Below, piece by piece: positions 13,618 to 20,374 of a DNA stretch of 21,031 nt. A program made the translations under genes and the position numbers. How positions within the stretch are numbered: the first letter of the stretch is position 1; each line of letters starts with the position of its first letter. Below the pieces are notes generated by a model. The model was given only the letters and a program-made list of their open reading frames with translations, ran no database searches and had not been told where the DNA came from. Location: positions 1 to 21,031 of the forward strand of contig JAISNZ010000124.1 of NCBI GenBank assembly GCA_031275955.1, in the 5' to 3' direction. Origin of the DNA: Desulfovibrio sp. Lineage in GTDB: Bacteria > Desulfobacterota > Desulfovibrionia > Desulfovibrionales > Desulfovibrionaceae.

Positions 13618-14157
13618 ATGGATCTTTCGCTTTTTCGCGCGCTGCGTCTTCCAGCCCTGGCCCTGATCCTGTTTTTCGCCGTCCAGGCTGCTCAGGCGGC
13701 GGAACTTCAGCATGCCGCGGCCGGCCCCGCCGGAGCGGCGCCCAATGCGGCGGCGGACACGGACACCGCCGCCCAGCTCAAGGTCAGGGCGGCCATTAAG
13801 GCCGGCGCCACTCCGGTGGAGGTGGAACTGGAGGGCACGGACGCCCTGGGCGCCAAACTGGCCTTTCAGTTCAAGGATCTGTTGAACGGCGGCACCCTCT
13901 TCGCCCTGACCAGCCAGGATATCCCCAAGATCCGCATCCTCATCGCCACGGCCACGGAATTTCCCTCCAGACCGGAAGCCGGTTCGGTCTATTCCGCCCT
14001 CTGGCTCTATTATGAGAAACCGACCTCCTTCAACAGCTATCTGGCGCGGGAGGTGGGCGTGATCACCCCCGGCGGGGTGGAGGATCTGGCCGCCCGTCTG
14101 GCGGAGCGCACCGCCGGCATCGCGGCCAAGTTCGCCTATATCTTTGAAAAGCCATAG
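13618..14157 (+). CDS. Exported protein of unknown function
   Basis: The protein has 179 residues and is not recognised. Residues 1-27 form a signal peptide (basic start, hydrophobic LPALALILFFAVQ, then AQA before the likely cleavage near 27/28), so the product is periplasmic or secreted. After an alanine-rich linker to about residue 50, the remainder is a small mixed domain with the segments KLAFQFKDLLNGGTLFALT, RILIATATEFPSRPEAGS and VYSALWLYYEKP. There are no cysteines and no obvious catalytic motif. The ATG at 13618 has AGGAG upstream. It is divergent from the peroxiredoxin gene and is followed after 19 bases by the CRISPR-like array. The pattern of alternating hydrophobic strands suggests a beta-rich fold, but this is only a reading of the sequence. 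Confidence 0.75.
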   Translation: MDLSLFRALRLPALALILFFAVQAAQAAELQHAAAGPAGAAPNAAADTDTAAQLKVRAAIKAGATPVEVELEGTDALGAKLAFQFKDLLNGGTLFALTSQDIPKIRILIATATEFPSRPEAGSVYSALWLYYEKPTSFNSYLAREVGVITPGGVEDLAARLAERTAGIAAKFAYIFEKP

Positions 14158-14176
14158 GGCCTTTTCCCCTTCAGCC

Positions 14177-14341
14177 GGATTCCTCCGCGCGGGGGCTGGG
14201 CTTGAAACGGCAGTTTGCACGACAATGCCGAGATGATCGCGAGTCGCCCCTCGCGCGGGGGCGTGGATTGAAACGGGGCGAAACAGGGAAAGCGGGACTT
14301 GTGGATGCGGTCGCCCCCCGCGCGGGAGGGCGGGGGATCAA
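14177..14341 (+). CRISPR. Minimal type I-C-like CRISPR array: three repeats (two degenerate), two spacers
   Basis: The central 32-base repeat at 14243-14274 reads GTCGCCCCTCGCGCGG then GGGCGTGGATTGAAAC. It closely resembles the type I-C repeat known from Desulfovibrio vulgaris, with the GCCCC/GGGGC stem and ATTGAAAC end. A first copy (14177-14208) keeps GCGCGGGGGC and TTGAAAC but has about nine mismatches. A third (14310-14341) keeps GTCGCCCCCCGCGCGGG but its 3' half has decayed, and it overlaps the motB stop. The spacers are 34 (14209-14242) and 35 bases (14275-14309), the right length for type I-C. There is no leader of normal length (only 19 bases to the upstream gene) and no cas gene in the window, so it looks like an orphan or relic array. 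Confidence 0.85.
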
Positions 14342-15057
14342 TAGCCGACGATGGTGGACATGACCTCGGGCCGGTGGAAGTTGAATTCCACCCGGCCGTT
14401 CCGGGTGACCCTGTCGGGGTCGTTGGGCAGGGCCTTGGGGCGGGTGTCGGCGTAGGCCACGCTGCGGATATAGCTCGGATTGACGCCCCGCTCGATGAGA
14501 TAGCGCACGGCGGCGTTGGCTCTGGCCGCGGAAAGCTCCCACTTGGAGGGATAATCGGGGGCGCCGGTCTCGGAGGAGTCGGCATGGCCGCGCACCACGA
14601 GGTAGACCTTGTACTTGTTCATCACCTTGACCACCTCGTCCAGGGCGCGTTTGCCCTGATCGGAGAACTCCATGCTGCCCGGCTTGAACATCACGTCCGG
14701 GGTGATGTGCAGGAGGACGCCGATGCCGTCGGAGGTAATGCCGCTGGAGGCCGAGGGCAGGGCGTCCTGGAGGAGATATTCCTTGAGCGCCCTGGCGATG
14801 GCATAGCGGGACTGTTCGATTTCATCCATTTTGAACTGGCGGGTGTCCAGCTTGTCCACATACTGGATGAGGGGGTTGTTGGCCACGCCGATGGGGGTGA
14901 TGATGTTGCTGACGGCCTGGGCGCCGGGCGTGAAATAGGCGGCGAGGCCCTTCTTGGTTTCCTCGTCGGAGATGCTCAGCAGCCACATCAGGAGAAAAAA
15001 GGCCATCATGGCCGTTACAAAGTCGGCATAGGCCACCTTCCAGGAACCACCGGCCAT
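14338..15057 (-). CDS. motB: Flagellar stator protein MotB
   Basis: The protein has 239 residues. It anchors the MotA4-5/MotB2 ion-channel stator to peptidoglycan. The start MAGGSWKVAYADFVTAMMAFFLLMWL (shown as the conserved MotB N-terminus) holds the proton- or sodium-carrying aspartate at D12 within the single membrane helix (about 10-28). A linker and plug region spans about 30-100. The C-terminal OmpA-like peptidoglycan-binding domain contains VVRGHADSSE and LSAARANAAVRYLIERG, followed by NGRVEF. It is slightly shorter than the E. coli protein (308) but normal for delta-proteobacterial MotB. GAGGAGG precedes the ATG. It lies 76 bases downstream of motA with a strong hairpin between. Its stop codon overlaps the last CRISPR repeat. 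Confidence 0.95.
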   Translation of the reverse strand: MAGGSWKVAYADFVTAMMAFFLLMWLLSISDEETKKGLAAYFTPGAQAVSNIITPIGVANNPLIQYVDKLDTRQFKMDEIEQSRYAIARALKEYLLQDALPSASSGITSDGIGVLLHITPDVMFKPGSMEFSDQGKRALDEVVKVMNKYKVYLVVRGHADSSETGAPDYPSKWELSAARANAAVRYLIERGVNPSYIRSVAYADTRPKALPNDPDRVTRNGRVEFNFHRPEVMSTIVGY

Positions 15058-15073
15058 ATATCCTCCTCAGGCG

Positions 15074-15099
15074 GCGGGGATTCGCGGGCGAATCCCCGC
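15074..15099 (-). promoter_or_regulatory. Perfect 12-bp stem hairpin between motA and motB
   Basis: GCGGGGATTCGC (15074-15085) and its exact reverse complement GCGAATCCCCGC (15088-15099) are separated by 2 bases. It stands in the motA-motB spacer, just before the motB ribosome binding site. No T-run follows. It could attenuate transcription, protect or process the mRNA to set the MotA:MotB ratio, or be a repetitive palindrome; GGGGAT/ATCCCC cores also occur in the nadA leader. Confidence 0.55.
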
Positions 15100-15133
15100 G
15101 AAGCAAAGGATCCCTTTTCAGGGGTACCGTGCC

Positions 15134-15979
15134 CTACCCGCTCTTGAGTTTTTGCTCCATTTCCAGAAAGGTTGGCCGGAAGGCCAGGGGTATGGCCCGG
15201 CGGCCGTATTCCAGAGCGACGATGGGGGAGGAGCCGCGCACGGCGGCGGCCACAGCCTCGCGGATGGCCCGGAAGAAGAGGTGCCGCTCCTCGGCCAGGG
15301 TTTCCATCTTGGCCCCGAAGGGGCCGATGACGCCATAGCAGAGCAGGATGCCCAGAAAGGTGCCCACAAGGGCGGCGCCGATATGTTCCCCCAGTTCCGC
15401 CGGCGGCGCGCCGATCATGCCCATGGTGACGACGACCCCGAGCACGGCGGCCACAATGCCCATGCCCGGCATGGATTCGGCCATGTGCGACACGCTGTGG
15501 GCCGGGAGCAGCTCCTCCTCGTGCATGGCGGACATGTCCACGCCCATGAGTTTGTCCAGCTCCCCGGCATTGCCGGTGGTCAGGTAGATGCGCAGGGTGT
15601 CCCCGATGAAGAAACAGGCGGCCTTGTCCTTGGCCATGAGGGGGAAGCGCTGGAACAGGGGGCTGGAGTCCGGCTGCTCGATGTCCTTTTCCACGCTGAT
15701 GATGCCTTCCCGCTGCATCTTGGCGAAGAGGCCGTACAAAAGGGCCAGCATCTCCATGTACTGGGCCTTGGACGGGCCGTTCCTGAAGGAATGCCCCAGG
15801 GACTTGACGGCGAGCTTGAGGGTGAAGGCGGAGTTGGAGGCGATGAAGGCGCCGACTCCGGCCCCGAAGATGATCAGGAGTTCCGCCGGCTGCGCCAGAA
15901 CGTGGAACGGCCCGTTGACCATGGCGAAACCGCCGACCACGGACCCGAAGACTATGATGAGACCCAGAAGAATAAACAT
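15134..15979 (-). CDS. motA: Flagellar stator protein MotA
   Basis: The protein has 281 residues, with four membrane helices at about 1-22, 31-50, 168-190 and 200-222. The large cytoplasmic loop between helices 2 and 3 carries R90 (MQREGIISVE) and the acidic residue E97; these correspond to the charged E. coli residues R90 and E98 that contact FliG. P171 in ESMPGMGIVAAVLGVV matches the conserved proline (P173 in E. coli) needed for ion-coupled conformational change. It starts at ATG 15979 with TAGGGAA upstream. It is followed by motB on the same strand, and the upstream neighbour dxs is 213 bases away with a likely promoter in between. The MotAB proton/sodium specificity is not certain from sequence. 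Confidence 0.95.
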   Translation of the reverse strand: MFILLGLIIVFGSVVGGFAMVNGPFHVLAQPAELLIIFGAGVGAFIASNSAFTLKLAVKSLGHSFRNGPSKAQYMEMLALLYGLFAKMQREGIISVEKDIEQPDSSPLFQRFPLMAKDKAACFFIGDTLRIYLTTGNAGELDKLMGVDMSAMHEEELLPAHSVSHMAESMPGMGIVAAVLGVVVTMGMIGAPPAELGEHIGAALVGTFLGILLCYGVIGPFGAKMETLAEERHLFFRAIREAVAAAVRGSSPIVALEYGRRAIPLAFRPTFLEMEQKLKSG

Positions 15980-16023
15980 GCGTTCCCTAGCGCGGCGGCA
16001 TGAGGCTTGGCGTCCGCGGGGCG

Positions 16024-16053
16024 GCGGCCGTTTTTTTCGCGGAAAAAGGCCGC
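16024..16053 (-). promoter_or_regulatory. Long hairpin in the motA leader
   Basis: GCGGCC (16024-16029) pairs with GGCCGC (16048-16053), and inside these T-run 16031-16037 can pair with A-run 16043-16047, giving an 11-bp stem with one bulge. It lies between the candidate motA promoter and the motA start, so it would form in the 5' leader. It is GC-capped with an A/U-rich interior, unlike a plain terminator. Confidence 0.45.
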
Positions 16054-16070
16054 TGTTTCAGGATTTCTTT

Positions 16071-16099
16071 TTATTCACATCTTTAAGGCCTTCCGTCAA
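16071..16099 (-). promoter_or_regulatory. Possible sigma-70 promoter for motAB
   Basis: On the minus strand TTGACG (16099-16094), 17 bases, then GAATAA (16076-16071). No sigma-28 (TAAA-N15-GCCGATAA) or sigma-54 (TGGCAC-N5-TTGC) promoter was found in this 213-base spacer. A small stem GGCGG-AAAAC-CCGCC (16100-16114) directly precedes it and may end the dxs transcript. Confidence 0.4.
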
Positions 16100-16192
16100 G
16101 GCGGAAAACCCGCCAGCAGCATTTTCCCCGCGGGCGTCTTTTCGTTGCCCGAAAAAGTTCCGTGTGTTCCCCTCTTCGTTCCCTCTCCCGGA

Positions 16193-18169
16193 TCAGAGCA
16201 TTTCCCGCATTTTCGCCGCTATCCCCGCGCGGTCGAGCCCCAGGCGGGCGCGCAGCTCCGGGACCGGTCCGTGTTCCACAAAGGCGTCGGGCAGGCCCAG
16301 GCGCTCCACCCGTTTTGCGCGGAGCAACCCCGCGTCCGCCAGGTATTCCAGCACGGCCGAGGAAAATCCCCCGCTCAGGCAGCCCTCTTCCAGCAGCAAT
16401 ATCTTATCGTGCGTCGCGGCGATTTCCTTAAGGTTGTCCAGGGGAAGGGGCTTGACCCAGCGGGCGTCGCAGACCGTGGCGGGGGAGATTCCGCCTGTCG
16501 CCAGATCCCGCGCCGCGGCCAGGGCCGGGGCCGTCATGCTGCCCAGGGCCAGGACCGCGAGGGAGCCGTCGCCGCGCAGCAGGAATTCTCCCTGTCCCAC
16601 CGGCAGAGGCGGCTCACTGAGGAGATCTTCCGGCAGGGCCGCCCCTTCGCCCGCTCCGCGCGGATAGCGCAGGGCGAAGGGGCTTCCCAGAGACAGGCCG
16701 GTGGCCAGGCCCCGCTGCAATTCGGCCTCATCCCTGGGGGCGAAGAGGGTGATCTGGGGGATGTGGCGCAGGTAGGCGAGATCAAAGGCTCCCTGGTGCG
16801 TGGCCCCGTCCTCTCCCACCAGGCCGGCCCGGTCCAGGCAGAAGATGACGGGCAGCCGCTGCAGGCAGACGTCATGGACAATCTGGTCGTAGGCGCGCTG
16901 CAGGAAGGTGGAGTAGATGCAGAGGAAGGGGCGCAGTCCCCTGGTGGCCAGCCCGGCGGCAAAGGTGACGGCGTGCGCTTCGCAGATGCCCACATCGAAA
17001 AAGCGATCCGGAAAGCGCGCGCTGAATTCCCGCAGGCCCGCGCCTTCGGGCATGGCCGCCGTGATGGCGACAATGCGCGGATCCCGGGCCGCCAGGGCGC
17101 AGAGGGCGTCGCCCATGGCCCGCGTATAGGTGAGGGCGCCGCCGTCCGGGCGGGGCGCCCCGCTGGCCGGATCGAAGCGCCCCACCCCGTGGAAGCGGGC
17201 GGGGTTGCTCTCCGCCGGGCCGTAGCCCTTGCCCTTGCGGGTGAGGACGTGGATGAGCACCGGCCGGTCCTGGGCGGCGGCCAGCCGCAGGGCCTTCTGC
17301 AGCTCCGGGATGCTGTGCCCGTCCACGGCGCCGATGTAGTTGAAGCGCAGGGCCTCGAAGAGCATGCCGGGGGTGAAGAAGTTTTTGAAACTGTGCTTGC
17401 TGCGCCGGGCGATTTCCAGCAGATCGCCGCCGATGCCCGGTATGCCGGAAAGCAGGGCCTCCAATTCGCGTTTGGCCTTGCGCACCCAGCGGGCGGAAAG
17501 ATTCCGGCTCATGAACAGGGAAAGGGCGCCCACATTTTTGGAAATGGACATTTCGTTGTCGTTGAGGACGACGATGAAGCGTTTGGCGATGGCCCCGGCC
17601 TGGTTCATGCCCTCAAAGGCCAGCCCGGCCGCGAGGGAGCCGTCGCCGATGACGGCCAGCACATGGTGGTCCTCCCCGGCCAGATCGCGGGCCACGGCCA
17701 GGCCCAGGGCGGCGGAGATGGAGGTGGAGGCGTGTCCTGTCCCGAAATGGTCGAAGGGGCTCTCGTCCCGGTTGGGGAAGCCGCTAAGGCCGCCCAGACG
17801 GCGCAGGCTGGGGAATCTGTCCTGGCGGCCGGTGAGCAGCTTGTAGGCGTATGTCTGGTGCCCCACATCCCAGATCAGTTTGTCCCTGGCGGGATTGAAG
17901 ACGGAGAGCAGGGCCAGGGTCAGTTCCACCACGCCCAGAGAGGGGGCCAGATGCCCGCCGGTGCGGGAAACCGTCCCCACCAGGAGGGCGCGGATCTCCG
18001 CCGCCAGTTGCTCCAGTTGGGGCGGGGCTAAGGCCGCCACCTGGGAGGGATGCAGGATCTCCGGCAGCAGGGGCGCCGGGCGCGGGGCGGCGGAAAGGGG
18101 GCAGTCCGCGGCGGAAGAAGCCGTTCCGGGGGCAGGGGATATCGCGCGGGCATCCGGTCCGATGGTCAT
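16193..18169 (-). CDS. dxs: 1-deoxy-D-xylulose-5-phosphate synthase
   Basis: The protein has 658 residues. It is the first enzyme of the MEP isoprenoid pathway: pyruvate plus glyceraldehyde 3-phosphate to DXP, using thiamine diphosphate and Mg2+. Seen motifs are WDVGHQTYAYKLLTGR, FDHFGTGHASTSISAALG, the thiamine diphosphate/Mg motif GDGSLAAGLAFEGMNQAG ending in the conserved asparagine region LNDNEMSISKNVG, GAVDGHS, and the transketolase pyrimidine-binding part with catalytic glutamate in FDVGICEAHAV. The C-terminal domain includes LLLEEGCLSGGFSSAV. I chose ATG 18169, preceded by GGAGAAG, over an upstream TTG at 18196. The N-terminus is about 40 residues longer than usual, alanine/proline-rich. 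It lies 53 bases after ispA, probably in one operon. Confidence 0.95.
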   Translation of the reverse strand: MTIGPDARAISPAPGTASSAADCPLSAAPRPAPLLPEILHPSQVAALAPPQLEQLAAEIRALLVGTVSRTGGHLAPSLGVVELTLALLSVFNPARDKLIWDVGHQTYAYKLLTGRQDRFPSLRRLGGLSGFPNRDESPFDHFGTGHASTSISAALGLAVARDLAGEDHHVLAVIGDGSLAAGLAFEGMNQAGAIAKRFIVVLNDNEMSISKNVGALSLFMSRNLSARWVRKAKRELEALLSGIPGIGGDLLEIARRSKHSFKNFFTPGMLFEALRFNYIGAVDGHSIPELQKALRLAAAQDRPVLIHVLTRKGKGYGPAESNPARFHGVGRFDPASGAPRPDGGALTYTRAMGDALCALAARDPRIVAITAAMPEGAGLREFSARFPDRFFDVGICEAHAVTFAAGLATRGLRPFLCIYSTFLQRAYDQIVHDVCLQRLPVIFCLDRAGLVGEDGATHQGAFDLAYLRHIPQITLFAPRDEAELQRGLATGLSLGSPFALRYPRGAGEGAALPEDLLSEPPLPVGQGEFLLRGDGSLAVLALGSMTAPALAAARDLATGGISPATVCDARWVKPLPLDNLKEIAATHDKILLLEEGCLSGGFSSAVLEYLADAGLLRAKRVERLGLPDAFVEHGPVPELRARLGLDRAGIAAKMREML

Positions 18170-18222
18170 CAGGGCTTCTCCAGACCACGTCTCCAAACCG
18201 GCGACAGGGTCCGGCCTTCAGT

Positions 18223-19122
18223 CTACGTTATTCTGCGCGCCGTGTATACCGCCAGGCCCCGCAGGAGATCCGCCGTTTCTCCCCGGAAATCCCGCAGGGC
18301 CTCCGCCGCCTCCGCCGCCTTGGTCTCCGCCAGTTCCCGGCTTTTCTCCAGGCCCAGAAGGGAAAGGCAGGTTTTTTTCTCCTTGGCGGCATCGCCGCCC
18401 ACCGGCTTGCCGAGTTCTTCCTCCGTTCCTGTGGCGTCCAGGATGTCGTCGGCGATCTGGAAGGCGGTCCCCAGGGCTTGTCCGTAAGCCTTCACGGCGG
18501 CCAGCCCCGTCGTCCCGGCCCCGGCCAGAACGGCCCCGCTCAGGCAGGAAGCCCGCAGCAGGGCGCCGGTCTTGAGGGCCTGCATGGCCAGGATCTCTTC
18601 CAGGCCGGCCCGCTCCCCCCCAGTATAGCGGATATCCAGGTACTGTCCTCCCGCCATTCCGGCGGAACCCGCCGCCCCGCCCACAATCCGGATCGCCTCC
18701 AGGATGCGCTCCGGAGGCGGTTCCTCCGCCCTGGCCATGAGGACGAAGGCATCGGTGAGCAGGGCGTCTCCGGCCAGGATGGCCGTGGCCTCGTCAAAGC
18801 GTCGGTGGTTGGAGGGCCTGCCCCGGCGCAGGTCGTCGTTGTCCATGGCCGGCAGGTCGTCGTGGATCAGGGAATAGGTATGGATGCATTCCAGGGCGAG
18901 GGCAAAGGGCATGGCCGCCCTGTCCGCGAGTCCGAACAGGCGGGCGCAGAGCAGGCAGAGGACCGGGCGGAGGCGCTTGCCCCCGGCCAGGAGACTGTAT
19001 TCCATGGAGGCCCGCAGCCCTTCCGGCGCGGCCTGGTCGGACAGGCATCCCCGGAGGGCCTGATCCACCTTCCGGGCTTCCTCCCGCAGGGCGTCCCGCA
19101 CCCGGGCCAGATCCAAAGTCAT
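18223..19122 (-). CDS. ispA: Farnesyl / geranyl diphosphate synthase (short-chain polyprenyl synthase)
   Basis: The protein has 299 residues. It elongates dimethylallyl diphosphate with isopentenyl diphosphate to farnesyl diphosphate for quinone and bactoprenol synthesis. GGKRLRP (47-53) binds isopentenyl diphosphate. The first aspartate motif, DDLPAMDNDD (88-97), has the x4 insertion typical of bacterial FPP synthases, and the second is DDILD (225-229). The ATG at 19122 overlaps the xseB stop by 4 bases (ATGA), so translation is coupled. The xseB-ispA-dxs order is common in proteobacteria. Product chain length (C15 or C20) is inferred from general similarity and not certain. Confidence 0.94.
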   Translation of the reverse strand: MTLDLARVRDALREEARKVDQALRGCLSDQAAPEGLRASMEYSLLAGGKRLRPVLCLLCARLFGLADRAAMPFALALECIHTYSLIHDDLPAMDNDDLRRGRPSNHRRFDEATAILAGDALLTDAFVLMARAEEPPPERILEAIRIVGGAAGSAGMAGGQYLDIRYTGGERAGLEEILAMQALKTGALLRASCLSGAVLAGAGTTGLAAVKAYGQALGTAFQIADDILDATGTEEELGKPVGGDAAKEKKTCLSLLGLEKSRELAETKAAEAAEALRDFRGETADLLRGLAVYTARRIT

Positions 19123-19352
19123 GCCGTTTCCTCTTCAGGGAGGGGGTCCGGGACATCCCCTTCCCCGGCGCGGAAGAGGACCTCGTTTCTGGCCTCTTCC
19201 AGGAGGGTCCGGCAGGATTGGACCAGGATTTTTCCCTCCTTGTACAGGGCCACGTTCCGCTCCAGGGAGAGATCCTCTTCCTCCAGCTCCCGCACGATGG
19301 CGGCAAGCCTGCCCATCTGCTGTTCAAAATCCGGGCGCGTTGTTCCGGTCAC
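19119..19352 (-). CDS. xseB: Exodeoxyribonuclease VII small subunit
   Basis: The protein has 77 residues, normal for XseB. The pattern FEQQMGRLAAIVRELEEEDLSLERNV then LYKEGKILVQSC (together a two-helix hairpin) is characteristic. Several XseB copies bind the XseA C-terminal coiled region to form the exonuclease VII holoenzyme that degrades single-stranded DNA. The start is GTG at 19352, overlapping the stop of the M23 lipoprotein gene by 4 bases (GTGA), with GGAGAAG upstream. The C-terminus is acidic. It is separated from xseA by the M23 gene, an arrangement that keeps both subunits in one transcript. Confidence 0.93.
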   Translation of the reverse strand: MTGTTRPDFEQQMGRLAAIVRELEEEDLSLERNVALYKEGKILVQSCRTLLEEARNEVLFRAGEGDVPDPLPEEETA

Positions 19353-20374
19353 AGGGCTTCTCCTTTTCCGCCGGCGGGGGACTGGCTTTTTTCCGGCGCG
19401 CCGCGGCCGGGCCTTTCTTCCGTTTCGCTCAGGTTTCCCATGCCTTCAAGGCAGGGGGCGGCATCGACGAGTTCTCCCTGGACGGCGAGGGAAAGGTGCA
19501 GGTGGGGTCCGGTCACGCGGCCGGTATCGCCCGCGAAGCCGATGATCTGGCCGCGCCGGACGGTCTGTCCGCGGGAAACGGCGAAGCCGGAGAGGTGCAG
19601 ATAGAGGGAGAAGACGCCCAGGCCGTGGTCCAGGATGACGGTCCCGCCGCCGTAATAATGCTCGCCAATCAGGACGGCGATGCCGTCGGCGCAGGCCGGG
19701 ACGGGATCCCCCCTGGCGGCGGCGAAATCGATGCCCCGGTGGGGACTGCGCTCCTGTCCGTTGAAAAAGCGGCGCAGGCCGTAGACGCTGGTGACCTTTC
19801 CCGGCACGGGGCGGAGCAGGGGGAGACGCCAGAGGCGGACAGGCGAGACCCGGGCCAGGACCTCGCGCACCTCGCGCTGTTCCTCCTTGACCCTGGCGAG
19901 CTGGGCCGGGGTCAGCCGGACATACCTGTCCGCCACTGTCAGCCGTTGCTCCGGCTGGACGCGCCGGCGCACCGGGAGGGAGGCGGTGAGGGTTTCCCGC
20001 CGCCCGTCGGCAAAGGTCAGGCTCAGGGAGAGGGGCAGGGAGGAAGCCTCTTCTTTTTGCGGGACCGGGAGCAGGAAGAGGGCGGAATCCTCCGGCTGGC
20101 TGCCCGTTCCCGGCGTCGCGGCGAGGCTCTTTTGGCGCCAGGAGACAACGGCCCTGGTCAGGCCGGGGGCCTGGACCTTTGCCAGAAAGGGTTCCCCGGC
20201 CCAGACCTCGTCCGGAAGGGAGAGGACGGCCGCCGCCGGGCGGGGGGCCGCCGCCGGGCGGGGGGCCGCCGTCTGCCGGAGGGGGTCGGTCATCGCCGCT
20301 TGCGGGCTTTTCGCGGCGCAGCCGAAGGACAGGAGGAGCAGGGCCGCTGCCAGGAGGCTGGGTAAGGCGGTCAT
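19349..20374 (-). CDS. M23-family peptidase, probable lipoprotein
   Basis: The protein has 341 residues. The N-terminal signal sequence ends LLLLSFGCAAKS with C19 as the likely lipid-modified cysteine, so it should be attached to a membrane in the periplasm. Residues 33-50 contain the AAPRPA repeats. A beta-rich middle domain (50-135) precedes a short helix (150-175) and the LytM/M23 domain: H212-x3-D216 in HRGIDF, GGGTVILDHG, LYLHLSG and H291-L-H293 in GPHLHLS. All zinc ligands expected for an active endopeptidase (H212, D216, H293) plus catalytic H291 are present, so it probably cleaves peptidoglycan cross-bridges. Start ATG 20374 overlaps the xseA stop by 4 bases; GGAGAG lies upstream. Confidence 0.9.
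   Translation of the reverse strand: MTALPSLLAAALLLLSFGCAAKSPQAAMTDPLRQTAAPRPAAAPRPAAAVLSLPDEVWAGEPFLAKVQAPGLTRAVVSWRQKSLAATPGTGSQPEDSALFLLPVPQKEEASSLPLSLSLTFADGRRETLTASLPVRRRVQPEQRLTVADRYVRLTPAQLARVKEEQREVREVLARVSPVRLWRLPLLRPVPGKVTSVYGLRRFFNGQERSPHRGIDFAAARGDPVPACADGIAVLIGEHYYGGGTVILDHGLGVFSLYLHLSGFAVSRGQTVRRGQIIGFAGDTGRVTGPHLHLSLAVQGELVDAAPCLEGMGNLSETEERPGRGAPEKSQSPAGGKGEAL
20229..20270. repeat. 18-bp tandem repeat inside the M23 lipoprotein gene
   Basis: Two perfect 18-base units (20229-20246 and 20247-20264, GCCGCCGCCGGGCGGGGG on the plus strand) and the first 6 bases of a third. In the gene they encode the AAPRPA repeats of the flexible linker after the lipidation site, a common place for length variation by slippage. 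Confidence 0.8.

Noticed and set aside
14136..14585. Minus-strand open frames across the CRISPR with FNPRPRARGD-like peptides
   Set aside because: Such peptides are the well-known false translation of this CRISPR repeat; the region is non-coding.
15980..16192. Sigma-28 or sigma-54 promoter for motA
   Set aside because: Neither consensus could be found on the minus strand; a sigma-70-like pair fits better.
16007..18031. 674-codon plus-strand frame opposite dxs
   Set aside because: Antisense of dxs; the translation is repetitive G/Q/A/R without recognisable domains.
18170..18196. Upstream TTG start for dxs
   Set aside because: The ATG at 18169 has a GGAGAAG site at correct spacing; the TTG has none.
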